Shown: positions 29,401 through 38,067 of the stretch, one piece after another
Layout of the letters: every line of letters starts with the position of its first letter
Position numbering within the stretch: position 1 is the first letter of the stretch
Source of the DNA: Oscillatoria salina IIICB1
Lineage (GTDB): Bacteria > Cyanobacteriota > Cyanobacteriia > Cyanobacteriales > SIO1D9
Direction: 5' to 3'
Length of the DNA: 54,973 bases
Assembly: GCF_020144665.1 (NCBI RefSeq)
Contig: NZ_JAAHBQ010000050.1
Location: forward strand, 1 to 54,973
The notes under the pieces: generated by a model
What the model was told of the DNA's origin: nothing
Seen by the model: the letters and a program-made list of their open reading frames with translations, nothing else
Database searches by the model: none
Made by a program: the position numbers and the translations under genes

Positions 29401-30129
29401 TTAGACTTTGAGGCTAGTTTAGAAGATTATTTGCGTTCTACCGACAAAGAAGAACTCAATCCTGAAAGCATCAAACGCGATTTACAGCAGTTAGTCAACG
29501 ATCCCAGAGTGGGAATGAGTCGAATTAGCGATCGCCTTTCTCAGTTCGATCGTTCTACGATAACTGCTTTACTCGCTCAAAGGGAAGATATCTCCGAACA
29601 AGAAGCCGCCGAAATTAGCGATCGCATCTTCTCGGTTCGCGACCAAATCATGGCACAATGGCAACAAGTCCAAGGTGCAGTCCAACAGGTCATCGATAGT
29701 ATTTTGGGACGTATTCGCAGCTATCTCAACTCCTTAGACCGTCCCGAACTCAACTACGAAGGGATTAAAACAGACGTACAGACAATGTTCGACGACCCCG
29801 AAGCCGGATTTGAAGCTATGCGATCTCGCCTTTCGCAATTTAACCGCGACACCTTAGTAGCGATTTTGAGTTCTCGCGAAGACATCTCCGAAGCCGATGT
29901 TAACCGGATCATCGATCAAATCGAACATACTCGCAACCGCTTGTTACAACGAGCCGAACGCCTGCAATTACAAGCCCAACGACGCTTAGAAGAAGTGAAA
30001 CTAGAAGCCCAGCGACAAGCAGAAGCCACTCGCAAAGCAGCCGCAGCCGCAGCTTGGTGGTTATTTGCTACCGCGTTAATTTCCGGTATCGCTTCCAGTC
30101 TAGGTGGCGCATTAGCCGTCGTAGACTAG
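26446..30129 (+). CDS. Large membrane-anchored protein with about ten ~80-residue helical repeats
   Basis: 1227 residues. The N-terminus has hydrophobic segments at about 41-67, 95-122 and 128-150, with a His/Ser-rich loop (SDSHSHSHNS) after the first. From about residue 216 to 1160 the protein consists of roughly ten degenerate repeats of the pattern DYLxSTxKEELNPExIKRDLQ, a short acidic linker with DP or DxxA, LxxFDRDTLVxLLxQRxDLSExxVNxIIDxxE. Spacer lengths vary, and the three or four copies before the last are the best preserved. A basic coiled coil (RLQLQAQRRLEEVKLEAQRQ) and one C-terminal hydrophobic helix (WWLFATALISGIASSLGGAL) end it. AGAGGGAAG precedes the ATG. Both ends can be membrane-bound with the repeat rod between. 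I recognise no enzyme domain; a structural or scaffolding role is inference. Confidence 0.88.
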   Translation: MLESAGMLIEINKMFFWIAQFGEPVLDDPEDASLVFSGPQFWIAVIAGVVLAFAFQLLLTNLGVATGISLAGNSSDSHSHSHNSSESVGGTIRKISVALGLATLITVTIALFCATILAVKLSLLESAGLGAILGLVIWAAYFCILFWVSSTTVGSLVGSVVNTATSGFQALLGTATAAIGGKAASDRVVATAEAAASAVRREIGAAIDPESIRENLEDYLGGLRPPQLNLKGVKNDIEAILHDSDLEQLAGSDALSKVNRQTFVNLISDRSDLSKREVEQLANELESVWNRSVKRLPSKNRLEEFVDYVKSAAPDSLLGPEFNSKLDDLIEELRKRRKAQSTTPMQQAMTLSFNSLIGLVMGRSDLSDMSVEKIIDRLQTAKDKFGEQTEQVKSQIQGKPVKSMAYKTIKADIDNYLLNTYSWQMTQPKIETEFREIIYDPEADPETVAEALTHFDRTYFANLLQQRGVFTQERIDEIANILETVRLEAIATANAAAERQIALSLMAEVEDYVINTPKAELSPAKIELDFKAMMSDADAEYKQLQSRLEQFDQPTFERMLRQREDLNSSEAQKINLWLLEARNRVLSDAKGTSEPVHLKAQIEQFLLDTDYSKMNRQTLEQQFRNLIFDPDADQGRLADALMQIRHDYFVRLLQKRGVFTQEQINQLADILEAIRAEVARQAQQAKYERAATAVREELEKYLLTSDREELTPEKIQLDSRAIFADSEADYHELNARLAQFDRYTFDTILNRRSDLSAEDKTEIASELEKARTRILDESRELTEAAKAKAEAQWLKVASYLRDTGKEELNPQGIKRDLQTLLDNPQAGVAALRARTARFDRDTLVKLLSQRQEFSEEQVNQIIDQVEDNWHGVTHAPQKAAGKVKEEYDHVTSAIADYLRSTGKEELNPEGIKRDLQVLFSDPKMGARAMRQRLSQMDRDTLVQLLAQRQDLSEAQVNQIIDEVQANIRNFVKAPRRIASRAKGQVLDFEASLEDYLRSTDKEELNPESIKRDLQQLVNDPRVGMSRISDRLSQFDRSTITALLAQREDISEQEAAEISDRIFSVRDQIMAQWQQVQGAVQQVIDSILGRIRSYLNSLDRPELNYEGIKTDVQTMFDDPEAGFEAMRSRLSQFNRDTLVAILSSREDISEADVNRIIDQIEHTRNRLLQRAERLQLQAQRRLEEVKLEAQRQAEATRKAAAAAAWWLFATALISGIASSLGGALAVVD

Positions 30130-30131
30130 GC

Positions 30132-30473
30132 TGGTGATTGGGAACTGGTGATTGGGGACTGGGGACTGGGGACTGGGGACTGGGGACTGGTGATTGGGGA
30201 CTGGTGATTGGGGACTAGGGACTGGGGACTGGGGACTGGGGACAGTTACCAGTGAACAGTTTATCCTCCCTCTTCCTTGTCTCCCATCTCTAGAGATAAC
30301 TGATAACTTACAACTGATAACTGATAACTGTTCACTGTTCACTGAAAACCCTCTCCCTTGTCTCCCATCTCTAGAGATAACTGATAACTTACAACTGATA
30401 ACTGATAACTGTTCACTGTTCACTGAAAACCCCCTCCTCACTGGTAACTGTTAACTGAAAACCCCAATCGAGT
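30132..30473. repeat. Composite STRR array with an 81-bp direct duplication
   Basis: The array begins two bases after the stop codon of the large repeat protein. First come GGGGACT/GGTGATT heptamers (30132-30243), then CAGTTACCAGTGAACAG, a pyrimidine-rich stretch, and an ACTGATAACTTACAACTGATAACTG segment ending in TTCACTG repeats and GAAAACC. The part from CCTTGTCTCCC to GAAAACC is present twice at an exact 81-bp offset (30275-30355 and 30356-30436), almost unchanged. Open frames across it on both strands are translations of the repeat, not genes. Confidence 0.92.
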
Positions 30474-30658
30474 CAAACCGTCCTAAAAGGTTCGGAAACC
30501 AGCACTTACGAGAGAATGTCAACCCCCGTCACTATATAGGAAAGAAAGTCTGTAAATTGAAACGAGACACAAATCGAATCTTTATTTAAATTTCACTCGG
30601 TTCAATTTCTTCTGTTGCACTGAAGAATATCTGTAGTTAGATTGGGAGTAGCTTTTAC

Positions 30659-32620
30659 ATGGCTAAAGTAGTTGGTATTGACCTCGGAACGACAAACTCT
30701 TGCGTAGCAGTAATGGAAGGTGGTAAACCCACCGTTATTGCCAACGCCGAAGGATTTCGTACCACTCCATCCGTTGTCGCTTATGCTAAGAATGGCGATC
30801 GCCTCGTCGGTCAAATCGCGAAACGTCAAGGGGTAATGAACCCCATGAATACTTTTTACTCGGTTAAGCGTTTCATGGGTCGCAAATTTGATGAAGTAAC
30901 CACTGAAACTACCGAGGTTTCTTACAAAGTTCTGCGCGACAATAACGGCAACGTTAAACTTGATTGTCCCGCACTCGAAAAACAATTCGCCCCCGAAGAA
31001 ATTTCTGCCCAGGTACTGCGTAAGTTAGTTGAAGATGCTAGTAAGTATCTTGGCGAAACAGTAACTCAAGCAGTAATCACTGTTCCTGCTTACTTTAACG
31101 ATTCTCAGCGTCAAGCGACTAAAGATGCTGGTAAAATCGCTGGTGTGGAAGTGCTGCGGATTATTAACGAACCTACCGCCGCTTCTCTGGCTTACGGTTT
31201 AGATAAGAAAAGTAATGAAACTATCCTGGTTTTTGACTTAGGTGGTGGTACCTTCGACGTATCCATCCTCGAAGTTGGCGATGGTGTATTTGAAGTTTTA
31301 GCTACTTCTGGCGATACTCACCTTGGCGGTGACGACTTTGATAAGAAAATAGTTGATTATCTAGCAGCAGAATTTAAGAACGCAGAAGGTATCGATCTTC
31401 GTAAAGATAAGCAAGCTTTGCAACGCTTAACTGAAGCCGCAGAAAAAGCTAAAATTGAACTTTCTAGCGTTACCCAAGCCGATATTAACTTACCTTTTAT
31501 CACCGCTACTCAAGAAGGTCCTAAACATCTCGATATGACCTTGACTAGGGCTAAATTTGAGGAACTGTGTTCCGATCTAATCGATCGCTGTCGCATTCCG
31601 GTAGAAAATGCAGTTCGAGATGCGAAAATTGATAAAAGCGCGATTAATGAAGTAGTTTTAGTTGGTGGTTCTACTAGAATTCCTGCGGTTCAAGAATTAG
31701 TTAAGCGCGTATTGGGTAAAGACCCCAACCAAGGTGTAAACCCTGATGAAGTAGTAGCAGTTGGTGCAGCTATCCAAGCTGGTGTCTTGGCTGGTGAAGT
31801 TAAAGATATCCTGCTGTTAGACGTTACACCTTTGTCTCTGGGTGTGGAAACCTTGGGTGGTGTAATGACGAAAATTATTCAGCGCAACACCACTATTCCT
31901 ACTAAGAAGTCGGAAACTTTCTCGACTGCGGTTGATAACCAAAGTAATGTGGAAATTCATGTTCTTCAAGGTGAACGGGAACTCTCGAAAGATAACAAGA
32001 GTTTGGGTACTTTCCGCTTAGATGGTATTCCTCCCGCACCTCGTGGTGTACCGCAAATTGAAGTAACTTTCGATATCGATGCTAACGGTATCCTCAACGT
32101 TACTGCGAAAGATAAAGGTACTGGAAAAGAACAATCGATCAGTATTACTGGTGCTTCTACCTTACCGCAAGATGAAGTTGAGCGGATGGTTAATGAAGCG
32201 GAAGCTAATGCTAATACTGACAAAGAACGTCGTGAGAAAATCGATCGCAAGAACCAAGCTGATTCTTTAGTTTATCAAGCTGATAAGCAACTGCAAGAGT
32301 TGGGTGATAAAGTCCCTGCGGCTGACAAGTCGAAAGCAGAAGGCTTAATTAACGATTTGCGTGATGCGGTTGCTCAAGAAGACGATGAGAAAATTCAAGC
32401 TGTGATGCCTGAGTTACAGCAAACACTTTACACTATCAGTACTAACTTGTATCAACAAGCTGGCGGTCCCGCACCTGGTGGTCCTGGTGGTCCTGGTGGT
32501 CCTGGTGGTCCTGGTGGTCCTGGTGGTCCGACTCCCGATGGTGCAACTGGTGCAGGTCCTAGCGATAGTTCTGACAGTGGCGATGATGTCATCGATGCTG
32601 AGTTCTCGGAAAGTAAGTAA
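30659..32620 (+). CDS. dnaK: Chaperone DnaK (Hsp70)
   Basis: ATP-dependent Hsp70 chaperone, 653 residues. The nucleotide-binding domain starts [19 protein letters not shown] and contains [14 protein letters not shown] and [14 protein letters not shown]. The substrate domain has [14 protein letters not shown], then the helical lid and the C-terminal [12 protein letters not shown]. An unusual run of six Pro-Gly-Gly units precedes the acidic tail, encoded by six identical copies of CCTGGTGGT (32474-32527). It is not next to grpE or dnaJ. A terminator hairpin follows about 70 bp after the stop. Confidence 0.97.
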   Translation: MAKVVGIDLGTTNSCVAVMEGGKPTVIANAEGFRTTPSVVAYAKNGDRLVGQIAKRQGVMNPMNTFYSVKRFMGRKFDEVTTETTEVSYKVLRDNNGNVKLDCPALEKQFAPEEISAQVLRKLVEDASKYLGETVTQAVITVPAYFNDSQRQATKDAGKIAGVEVLRIINEPTAASLAYGLDKKSNETILVFDLGGGTFDVSILEVGDGVFEVLATSGDTHLGGDDFDKKIVDYLAAEFKNAEGIDLRKDKQALQRLTEAAEKAKIELSSVTQADINLPFITATQEGPKHLDMTLTRAKFEELCSDLIDRCRIPVENAVRDAKIDKSAINEVVLVGGSTRIPAVQELVKRVLGKDPNQGVNPDEVVAVGAAIQAGVLAGEVKDILLLDVTPLSLGVETLGGVMTKIIQRNTTIPTKKSETFSTAVDNQSNVEIHVLQGERELSKDNKSLGTFRLDGIPPAPRGVPQIEVTFDIDANGILNVTAKDKGTGKEQSISITGASTLPQDEVERMVNEAEANANTDKERREKIDRKNQADSLVYQADKQLQELGDKVPAADKSKAEGLINDLRDAVAQEDDEKIQAVMPELQQTLYTISTNLYQQAGGPAPGGPGGPGGPGGPGGPGGPTPDGATGAGPSDSSDSGDDVIDAEFSESK

Positions 32621-32688
32621 TGATGGTAGGGGCGCCAAAATTTGTCCCGCCCCTTTACCATTGAATTTTATTTTTGTCAAGAAAATGA

Positions 32689-32717
32689 CCTCGCCTCAAT
32701 CTTTAGGCGGGGTTTTT
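32689..32717 (+). terminator. Factor-independent terminator of dnaK
   Basis: CCTCGCCT and AGGCGGGG form an 8-bp stem (one G-T pair) around an 8-nt loop, followed directly by TTTTT. This is the clearest intrinsic terminator in the window and lies 69 bp after the dnaK stop. Confidence 0.8.
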
Positions 32718-32753
32718 GCTAAGGTGTGAGTAGCGATCGCGCAACAGTTTTTT

Positions 32754-32806
32754 TCTAATTCCCAATCCCCAATCCCCCGTCCCCAGTCCCTAGTCCCCAA
32801 TCACCT
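32754..32806. repeat. STRR heptamer array before the Uma2 gene
   Basis: Tandem CCCCAAT/CCCCAGT/CCCTAGT heptamers that end two bases before the ATG of the Uma2 gene. The array therefore occupies the position where the ribosome binding site would be. Confidence 0.85.
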
Positions 32807-32807
32807 T

Positions 32808-33461
32808 ATGGTACAACTAGAATCAGCATCTGGCTCTGAAATTATCTACCCAGACAGTGACGGTCAACCAATGGCTGATAATACTAAACAATACCGCACG
32901 ATTGTCTGGATTCATGCTGGTATTGAAGCTTTGTATAAAGACGATCCTGATGTTTTTGTGGCTGCCGATCTATTGTGGTATCCTGTTGAAGGAGATAATA
33001 CTATTCGTCGCGCTCCTGATGTTATGGTTGCTTTTGGTAGACCAAAAGGAGACAGAGGTTCTTATAAACAGTGGTTAGAAAATAATCTCCCACCACAAGT
33101 AGTATTTGAAATCCTTTCTCCGGGTAATACACTCCGAGAAATAGCAGCCAAACAACAATTTTACGATCGCTATGGGGTCGAAGAATATTATCTTTACGAT
33201 CCAGATACAAATGACTTGACAGGATGGCTGCGTCGTGGTAAAAGATTACAAGTAATTGACGAAATGATCGGTTGGGTGAGTCCCCGATTAGGAATTAGAT
33301 TTGCAATGGGGACGGAATTAGAGCTTTATCGTCCAGATGGAGGGCGCTTTGCGACTTATCTCGAAGTTTTAGAGCAACTTGATAGCGAACGCGAACGAGC
33401 CGAACAAGAACGCGAATTAGCCGAACAAGAACGCGAACGAGCCGAACAAGAACGCAAATGA
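32808..33461 (+). CDS. Uma2-family (DUF820) putative nuclease, C-terminally truncated
   Basis: 217 residues of the Uma2 family, a PD-(D/E)xK-fold group greatly expanded in cyanobacteria. Core motifs present are RRAPDVMVAFG, VVFEILSPGN (the ExL strand) and REIAAKQQFYDRYGVEEYYL. The C-terminal coiled tail is built of (AEQERER) repeats and stops at a TGA (33459-33461). Reading straight on in the same frame gives AEQAEALLTAEQRRNEAL and then a typical Uma2 ending, MGIDPDQL, with a stop at 33558-33560. In the other repeat copies the codon is CGA, so one C-to-T change explains the truncation by 33 residues. The catalytic core is complete, so the protein may still work. Confidence 0.9.
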   Translation: MVQLESASGSEIIYPDSDGQPMADNTKQYRTIVWIHAGIEALYKDDPDVFVAADLLWYPVEGDNTIRRAPDVMVAFGRPKGDRGSYKQWLENNLPPQVVFEILSPGNTLREIAAKQQFYDRYGVEEYYLYDPDTNDLTGWLRRGKRLQVIDEMIGWVSPRLGIRFAMGTELELYRPDGGRFATYLEVLEQLDSERERAEQERELAEQERERAEQERK

Positions 33462-33561
33462 GCCGAACAAGCAGAAGCGTTACTCACAGCCGAACAAAGA
33501 CGCAACGAAGCTTTAGCTGCACGATTGAGAGAAATGGGGATCGATCCCGACCAATTATAGA

Positions 33562-34755
33562 TTAATCGATTTCATCAGGAAAAGCACCTGGGCGCACAGC
33601 GATCGCCACCGTCTTACTTTTCCGTTTCACTTCAACTTCTAAAACTTCCCCAATTACACTTGCTTCTACTTGTTGTTGAACATCACCTGCGGTTTCAATA
33701 TTTTTCCCACCAACTTTAATAATCACATCTCCGGTTTGGAAACCTGCGAGATCTGCGGGAGAATTAGGAACAACGCGCATAACAATGACACCTTTATCTT
33801 CATCGATATTCAAATTCAAATCCACATCTTCATTAATTTGCTTTCTCAACTCCGAGTTAAGCGTCATCATTTGAATACCCAGATAAGGATGATCTACCTT
33901 TCCCTTCGTAAACAATTGACTAGCAATCCGTTCAGCAGTTTCAATGGGGATAGCAAAACCTAACCCTTGTGCATCAGCGCGAATAGCAGTATTAATACCA
34001 ATAACTTGACCTTGAGCATTCAGCAACGGACCGCCAGAATTACCAGGATTAATTGCTGCATCAGTTTGAATAAAACTAACTCGCTTATCCGGAACACCCA
34101 CCTGAGAACTAGAACGTCCCAAAGCACTGATAATTCCCACTGTAACAGTATTATCCAATCCTAAAGGATTACCGATCGCGATCGCCCATTCTCCAGGAGT
34201 TAAATTTTCTGCTTTACCTAACTTAACTGTCGGTAAATTACGACCATCTATTTTAATTACTGCAATATCGGTAACTGAATCAGTTCCCAGTACCTCACCC
34301 TCGAAAATCTGACCATCTTTGAGAGTTACTTTAACCCTATCTGCACCTTCAACCACATGAGCATTAGTAATTAAGCGTCCATCGGAACTTAAAATAAAAC
34401 CCGAACCCGTACCTCGTTCTAATTGACGTTTGGGAATTGGTACTTCATCCCCAAAAAAGCGTCGAAAAAACGGATGTTGGAAAGATTCGGGAATTTCTTG
34501 ACTAACTTGACGAGAAGCATCGATGCGGACTACCGCCGGACCCACTGCTCTTACCGCCTCAGCGATAAAATTAATATTACCTTCAACGGGGTTAGCTGAC
34601 GGTACTGGAAAAGATTGTAGTGCGGCGGGCAGCACTTGGGGAAGTTCCTGACGTTGTTGCTTTGCTAACAAATAGCGATTCCCGACAAATCCAGCACCAC
34701 CACCCAGTGCTAATAAAGTTAAATATATACCTAATTTCTTAATAAATTGGCTCAT
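33562..34755 (-). CDS. HtrA/Deg-type serine protease (HhoA/HhoB/HtrA group)
   Basis: Trypsin-like envelope protease, 397 residues. An N-terminal signal anchor (about 8-25) is followed by the protease domain with His133 (TNAHVVEG), Asp163 (TDIAVIKID) and Ser240 (NPGNSGGPLL). One PDZ domain (about 290-388) contains LGIQMMTLN and SPADLAGFQTGDVI. This single-PDZ layout matches the three cyanobacterial Deg proteases, which I cannot separate by eye. It removes or refolds damaged proteins in the periplasm or lumen. Its stop is one base from the ancestral end of the Uma2 gene. Confidence 0.94.
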   Translation of the reverse strand: MSQFIKKLGIYLTLLALGGGAGFVGNRYLLAKQQRQELPQVLPAALQSFPVPSANPVEGNINFIAEAVRAVGPAVVRIDASRQVSQEIPESFQHPFFRRFFGDEVPIPKRQLERGTGSGFILSSDGRLITNAHVVEGADRVKVTLKDGQIFEGEVLGTDSVTDIAVIKIDGRNLPTVKLGKAENLTPGEWAIAIGNPLGLDNTVTVGIISALGRSSSQVGVPDKRVSFIQTDAAINPGNSGGPLLNAQGQVIGINTAIRADAQGLGFAIPIETAERIASQLFTKGKVDHPYLGIQMMTLNSELRKQINEDVDLNLNIDEDKGVIVMRVVPNSPADLAGFQTGDVIIKVGGKNIETAGDVQQQVEASVIGEVLEVEVKRKSKTVAIAVRPGAFPDEID

Positions 34756-34853
34756 TTTTCTTGAGAGTTCTAGGATGACAGCACTACCAAATTTTTGCTC
34801 GTACTTTCCTCTAATGTAGTCCAGATCTAATTTGACCGCTAACTATAATCAAT

Positions 34854-34879
34854 CAAGGGGCGATGGCGATCGCCCCTTG
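34854..34879 (-). terminator. Hairpin at the end of speE
   Basis: A perfect 11-bp inverted repeat, CAAGGGGCGAT and ATCGCCCCTTG, with a 4-nt loop lies 8 bp past the speE stop. It incorporates a HIP1-like GGCGATCGCC. No strong T-run follows on the minus strand (ATTGATTATAG). Confidence 0.6.
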
Positions 34880-34886
34880 TCAAATT

Positions 34887-35831
34887 TTAAGAGTTCACTG
34901 TTCCCTTGCCAAAGAATTTTGGTGGTTCTTTGAGGGTGTAAACTTGAGTATGTTCGGCGATCGCGCGACGGATATGAGCAGGTGTTTGTAACATTCCTAA
35001 CAAGGTTGTTCCATCCATTAACTTAAATCCACCGTTAGTTTTTTCCTCTAACAAGCGATCGATCGCTTGGGGATCTGGTAAAGTATCTATTGTTTCCTGG
35101 GAAGCTAGTCCAAAACCCCACGGAGAGGCGTAAGTAGGTACGTGGGAAGCGTAAGAAACCACATTCGCAAAGACAGTTTTCAGAGTATTAATTAAACGAG
35201 CGTGTAGCTTAATTTCCCCTGGTGAAACTGGACCTGCTTGGACAACAAAAAATCCTTTTGGTGCAAGTACGCGCTGAACTTTCTCAAAATACTCTTTGGT
35301 AAACAATTGGAACGACGGACCTGATTCAATCGGATCGCTAAGGTCGGAAATAATTATATCCCACTTTTGCTCAGTTGTATCTAAAACTTCCAAAGCATTA
35401 GCAATCTTTAACTCAACGCGAGGATCGTCAAAAACATTTTCGTGCATTTCTCGAAGATGTTCTCGACAAGCTTCAACTACTTCACCGTCGATGTCTACCA
35501 TTGTCACTTGCTCGATGGTTTTCCAGCGCAATACTTCTCTTACTGTAGCACCTTCACCGCCACCCAGGATGAGAGCTTTTTTTGGTGACTGATGAGAAAT
35601 CATTGCTGGATGTACCAATGGTTCATGATACAAAAATTCGTCCCCAGTACAAGATTGCCATTTACCATCGAGGACTAATGCTTTACCATAAACACCAGTT
35701 TCTACGATGTACATCTCTTGAAATGCGGTTTTTTTGTAAGCAAGGATCTTAGTGATACCATGCTCGTAAACATCCCAAGGTGTGATGTACTCTTTGACCC
35801 ACAAATCTGCTTTTAGTTCGCTACCAGCCAT
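34887..35831 (-). CDS. speE: Spermidine synthase-type aminopropyltransferase
   Basis: Transfers an aminopropyl group from decarboxylated S-adenosylmethionine to a polyamine, 314 residues. The Rossmann-type binding loop is LILGGGEGATVREVLRW (about 87-103), followed by acidic VDIDGEVVEACREHL. The active-site loop reads ISDLSDPIESGP, with Asp163 and Asp166 where most enzymes have D-S-T/S-D-P; the second residue is Leu here. The entry region with GKWQSCTGDEFLYHE is as in the family. Product could be spermidine or a related triamine. It stands alone. Confidence 0.92.
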   Translation of the reverse strand: MAGSELKADLWVKEYITPWDVYEHGITKILAYKKTAFQEMYIVETGVYGKALVLDGKWQSCTGDEFLYHEPLVHPAMISHQSPKKALILGGGEGATVREVLRWKTIEQVTMVDIDGEVVEACREHLREMHENVFDDPRVELKIANALEVLDTTEQKWDIIISDLSDPIESGPSFQLFTKEYFEKVQRVLAPKGFFVVQAGPVSPGEIKLHARLINTLKTVFANVVSYASHVPTYASPWGFGLASQETIDTLPDPQAIDRLLEEKTNGGFKLMDGTTLLGMLQTPAHIRRAIAEHTQVYTLKEPPKFFGKGTVNS

Positions 35832-35981
35832 AGAAAAACCTCCATTAGCTTTTTTCGCACAAATTTATCATTATCTCACACTTGAAAATTCTCAGGAGCA
35901 TTTTTTCTCTATTTTTTGGCTGCCAAAGCGAGATAAATATGAATAAAAGTTGCAATTTGCGCTCAATGTCACAATTATCTG

Positions 35982-36401
35982 CTAATTTTTCGGCAACACA
36001 TCTGCAAATAAGAGTAAAATGCGATCGAAAATAGGTTCTCCAGCACGAGTAGAGATAATCGTGCGGACTAATTCAATTAAATCGCTGTCAAGGTAGCGAT
36101 CGCTCTCCACAATTTTACTAGCTGGATAAAAACTCACATCATCAACTTGCATTTCATTCGTCGAACCAGTGCGCCACTTACGGTCTTTCGCATTCCAGGA
36201 AATCGACTTACCGCGCAAGGTAAACTGAAACCATTCTATGCGATCGGATCGCATTTCGATAAAAAGATCAAAATAAGGTTCCCCACCTTGATACCAAACT
36301 CTCATCCCTTGTTCATCGTTTTCAGGAGTCAAGATTTTCGGGTCTATTCGTCGTAAGGAAGCACCTAACGCTACAATTTCATCTGGATGAATGAGGGTCA
36401 T
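35982..36401 (-). CDS. Conserved hypothetical protein
   Basis: About 139 residues from an ATG at 36401 (MTLIHPDEIVALGASLR), which has TGGA nine bases upstream. Longer starts exist: an ATG at 36446 and a GTG at 36542, the latter giving 186 residues. The added N-terminus looks unlike a natural start. The body has YQGGEPYFDLFIEMRSDRIE, FQFTLRGKSISWN and FYPASKIVESD, a mixed alpha/beta cytoplasmic protein. I do not recognise a function. It lies just downstream of recF on the same strand and may be co-transcribed with it. Confidence 0.72.
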   Translation of the reverse strand: MTLIHPDEIVALGASLRRIDPKILTPENDEQGMRVWYQGGEPYFDLFIEMRSDRIEWFQFTLRGKSISWNAKDRKWRTGSTNEMQVDDVSFYPASKIVESDRYLDSDLIELVRTIISTRAGEPIFDRILLLFADVLPKN

Positions 36402-36552
36402 CTTGTTTTGTCCAGCTAGCTGGTTAGTCCGGTAATATTTAATCATCTCAAAAGTGGGGACGTGGCAAAAAGAAATCCAATAGGTTACAATCGCCCTAAC
36501 TAAGGGAGTGAGTAAAATCTCCAAAAATTGGCAAATTTTCACACTTCACTTC

Positions 36553-37695
36553 TTATACTTCGTAGCTGCGGCTAATCTGTCCGGCTTGAACGCTGAGAAT
36601 TTGAGAAGCTTTAATCCATTCTGGATCGAAAGAACCCAGATGTGTAGTTGTGATTAAGGTTTGAAAGCGCGATCCGATCGCTTCGAGCAAGTGATTTTGA
36701 CGGTTAGGGTCTAATTCCGCCAAAACGTCGTCTAAGAGCAACAGAGGCGGTTCTCCGACGACTTCTGCAATTAACTTTAACTCGGCTAATTTCAAAGCTA
36801 AAACTAAAGTTCGCTGTTGTCCTTGGGAACCATAAGAGCGGGCTGGAGTTTCGTTAATTGTAAACTCAACTTCATCTCGATGGGGACCAACTAAGGTTTT
36901 ACCCTGTTGTTGTTCGGGAAGACGACGTTGTTGAATCTTCTCTAAAAAAGCTTGTTGCACCCTTTCTGGATTGTCTTCTGTCCAACTTATATTCGGATTA
37001 TATTTTATTTCTAGCACTTCTGTCTTACTACTGATTTTAGCGTGCCAAACTTGTGCTAATGGTGCAAGACGTTTGATAACTCTAGCCCTACGTCTGGTTA
37101 CTCGCGAACCATTTGCGGCTAATTGCGCGTCCCACAAAGTTAATTGTGCCTGATAATCTTTAACTTGTGATTGGTTTGCGTCTAAATTACGCATTTCTTT
37201 AAGCAAAGCATTGCGCTGACGCAAAACTCGTTCGTACTGCTGCAAAATATAAGCATAAATTGGCTCTAGCTGTATGAGTAACGAATCTACCCAATTGCGG
37301 CGACGTTCCGGCGCCCCACGAACTAAATCCAAATCTAAACTAGAAAATTGTACCGCATTAACAACACCGAGAAATTCTAACTGACGGCGCAGATTTTCTC
37401 GATTTAAACTGAGTGTACGACGACCGCGATCGCGTAAGGTAATCGCTAGGTCTACTGTACCGTAAGCTTTTTCCAGAGTAGCGCCAATTTGTCCAGCCGT
37501 CGTCCCTGACATCACCAAATCGCGATCGCGCGAGGTTCGATGACTTTTCAATGTTGCTAATAATTCTACTGCTTCGAGGAGATTTGACTTACCTTGAGCA
37601 TTATCTCCCAGCAAAATTGTCTTCGGAGCCTCGAAATTAATTTTACTATCTCGATAATTCCGAAAGTTACGCAAGTGCAAGCTTTTCAGAAACAT
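36553..37695 (-). CDS. recF: DNA recombination and repair protein RecF
   Basis: SMC-like ATPase that helps load RecA on gapped DNA, 380 residues. It starts [14 protein letters not shown], the RecF signature, with Walker [10 protein letters not shown] (30-38) and [16 protein letters not shown] in the conserved middle. Near the C-terminus are the ABC-type signature [19 protein letters not shown] and Walker [13 protein letters not shown]. All ATPase motifs are intact. It is not next to dnaA, dnaN or gyrB, as is normal in cyanobacteria. A heptamer array begins about 7 bp upstream of its start codon. Confidence 0.96.
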   Translation of the reverse strand: MFLKSLHLRNFRNYRDSKINFEAPKTILLGDNAQGKSNLLEAVELLATLKSHRTSRDRDLVMSGTTAGQIGATLEKAYGTVDLAITLRDRGRRTLSLNRENLRRQLEFLGVVNAVQFSSLDLDLVRGAPERRRNWVDSLLIQLEPIYAYILQQYERVLRQRNALLKEMRNLDANQSQVKDYQAQLTLWDAQLAANGSRVTRRRARVIKRLAPLAQVWHAKISSKTEVLEIKYNPNISWTEDNPERVQQAFLEKIQQRRLPEQQQGKTLVGPHRDEVEFTINETPARSYGSQGQQRTLVLALKLAELKLIAEVVGEPPLLLLDDVLAELDPNRQNHLLEAIGSRFQTLITTTHLGSFDPEWIKASQILSVQAGQISRSYEV

Positions 37696-37701
37696 TTATC
37701 T

Positions 37702-37817
37702 GTTGGGGATTGGGGACTGGGGACTGGGGATTGGGGATTGGTGATTGGGGACTGGGGACTGGGGATTGGGGATTGGTGATTGGGGACTGGGGATTGGGGA
37801 TTGGGGACTGGGGATTA
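37702..37817. repeat. STRR heptamer array, GGGGACT orientation, upstream of recF
   Basis: Tandem GGGGACT/GGGGATT/GGTGATT heptamers starting about 7 bp from the recF start codon. They occupy the place of its ribosome binding site and promoter. This array is the reverse complement of the one at 38068-38242. Confidence 0.9.
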
Positions 37818-38067
37818 ATTTTCACGTAGGGTGCATTTAGCAGTTTTCAGCGACCAGTTATTAGTTTACCTTCCAATTCGCTCAATTCTTCTCCCTCTCA
37901 CCAGTGTATGCTTTTCAAGCACTGACGCGAATCGGAGCAAAAATTAAGGGCGAAATTTCCTAAGTTTTACCTGCTCTATTTTCCCCCATTTCCTTAGCTT
38001 TCCCGGCTGAAAATCAATCACATGAAGCGAAAAAATATTCCCTTGTCAGCTTCTTTGTCATCATCCT
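37818..38067. other. Spacer between two inverted heptamer arrays
   Basis: 250 bp with no gene. The first 35 bases include CAGTTTTCAGCGACCAGTTATTAG, the same CAGT-rich segment found at the head of the composite elements near 30250 and 41160. The rest is AT-rich and should carry the recF promoter on the minus strand. Confidence 0.5.

Noticed and set aside
30112-30454. Open frames on both strands across the array after the 1227-residue protein gene
   Set aside because: They translate heptamer repeats into periodic GDWGLGT or QSPVPSP peptides. Open frames in all directions are expected from the 7-bp unit.
32414-32680. Minus-strand Thr/Arg- or Gly/Pro-rich frames antisense to the dnaK tail
   Set aside because: Products of the CCTGGTGGT repeat read on the other strand.
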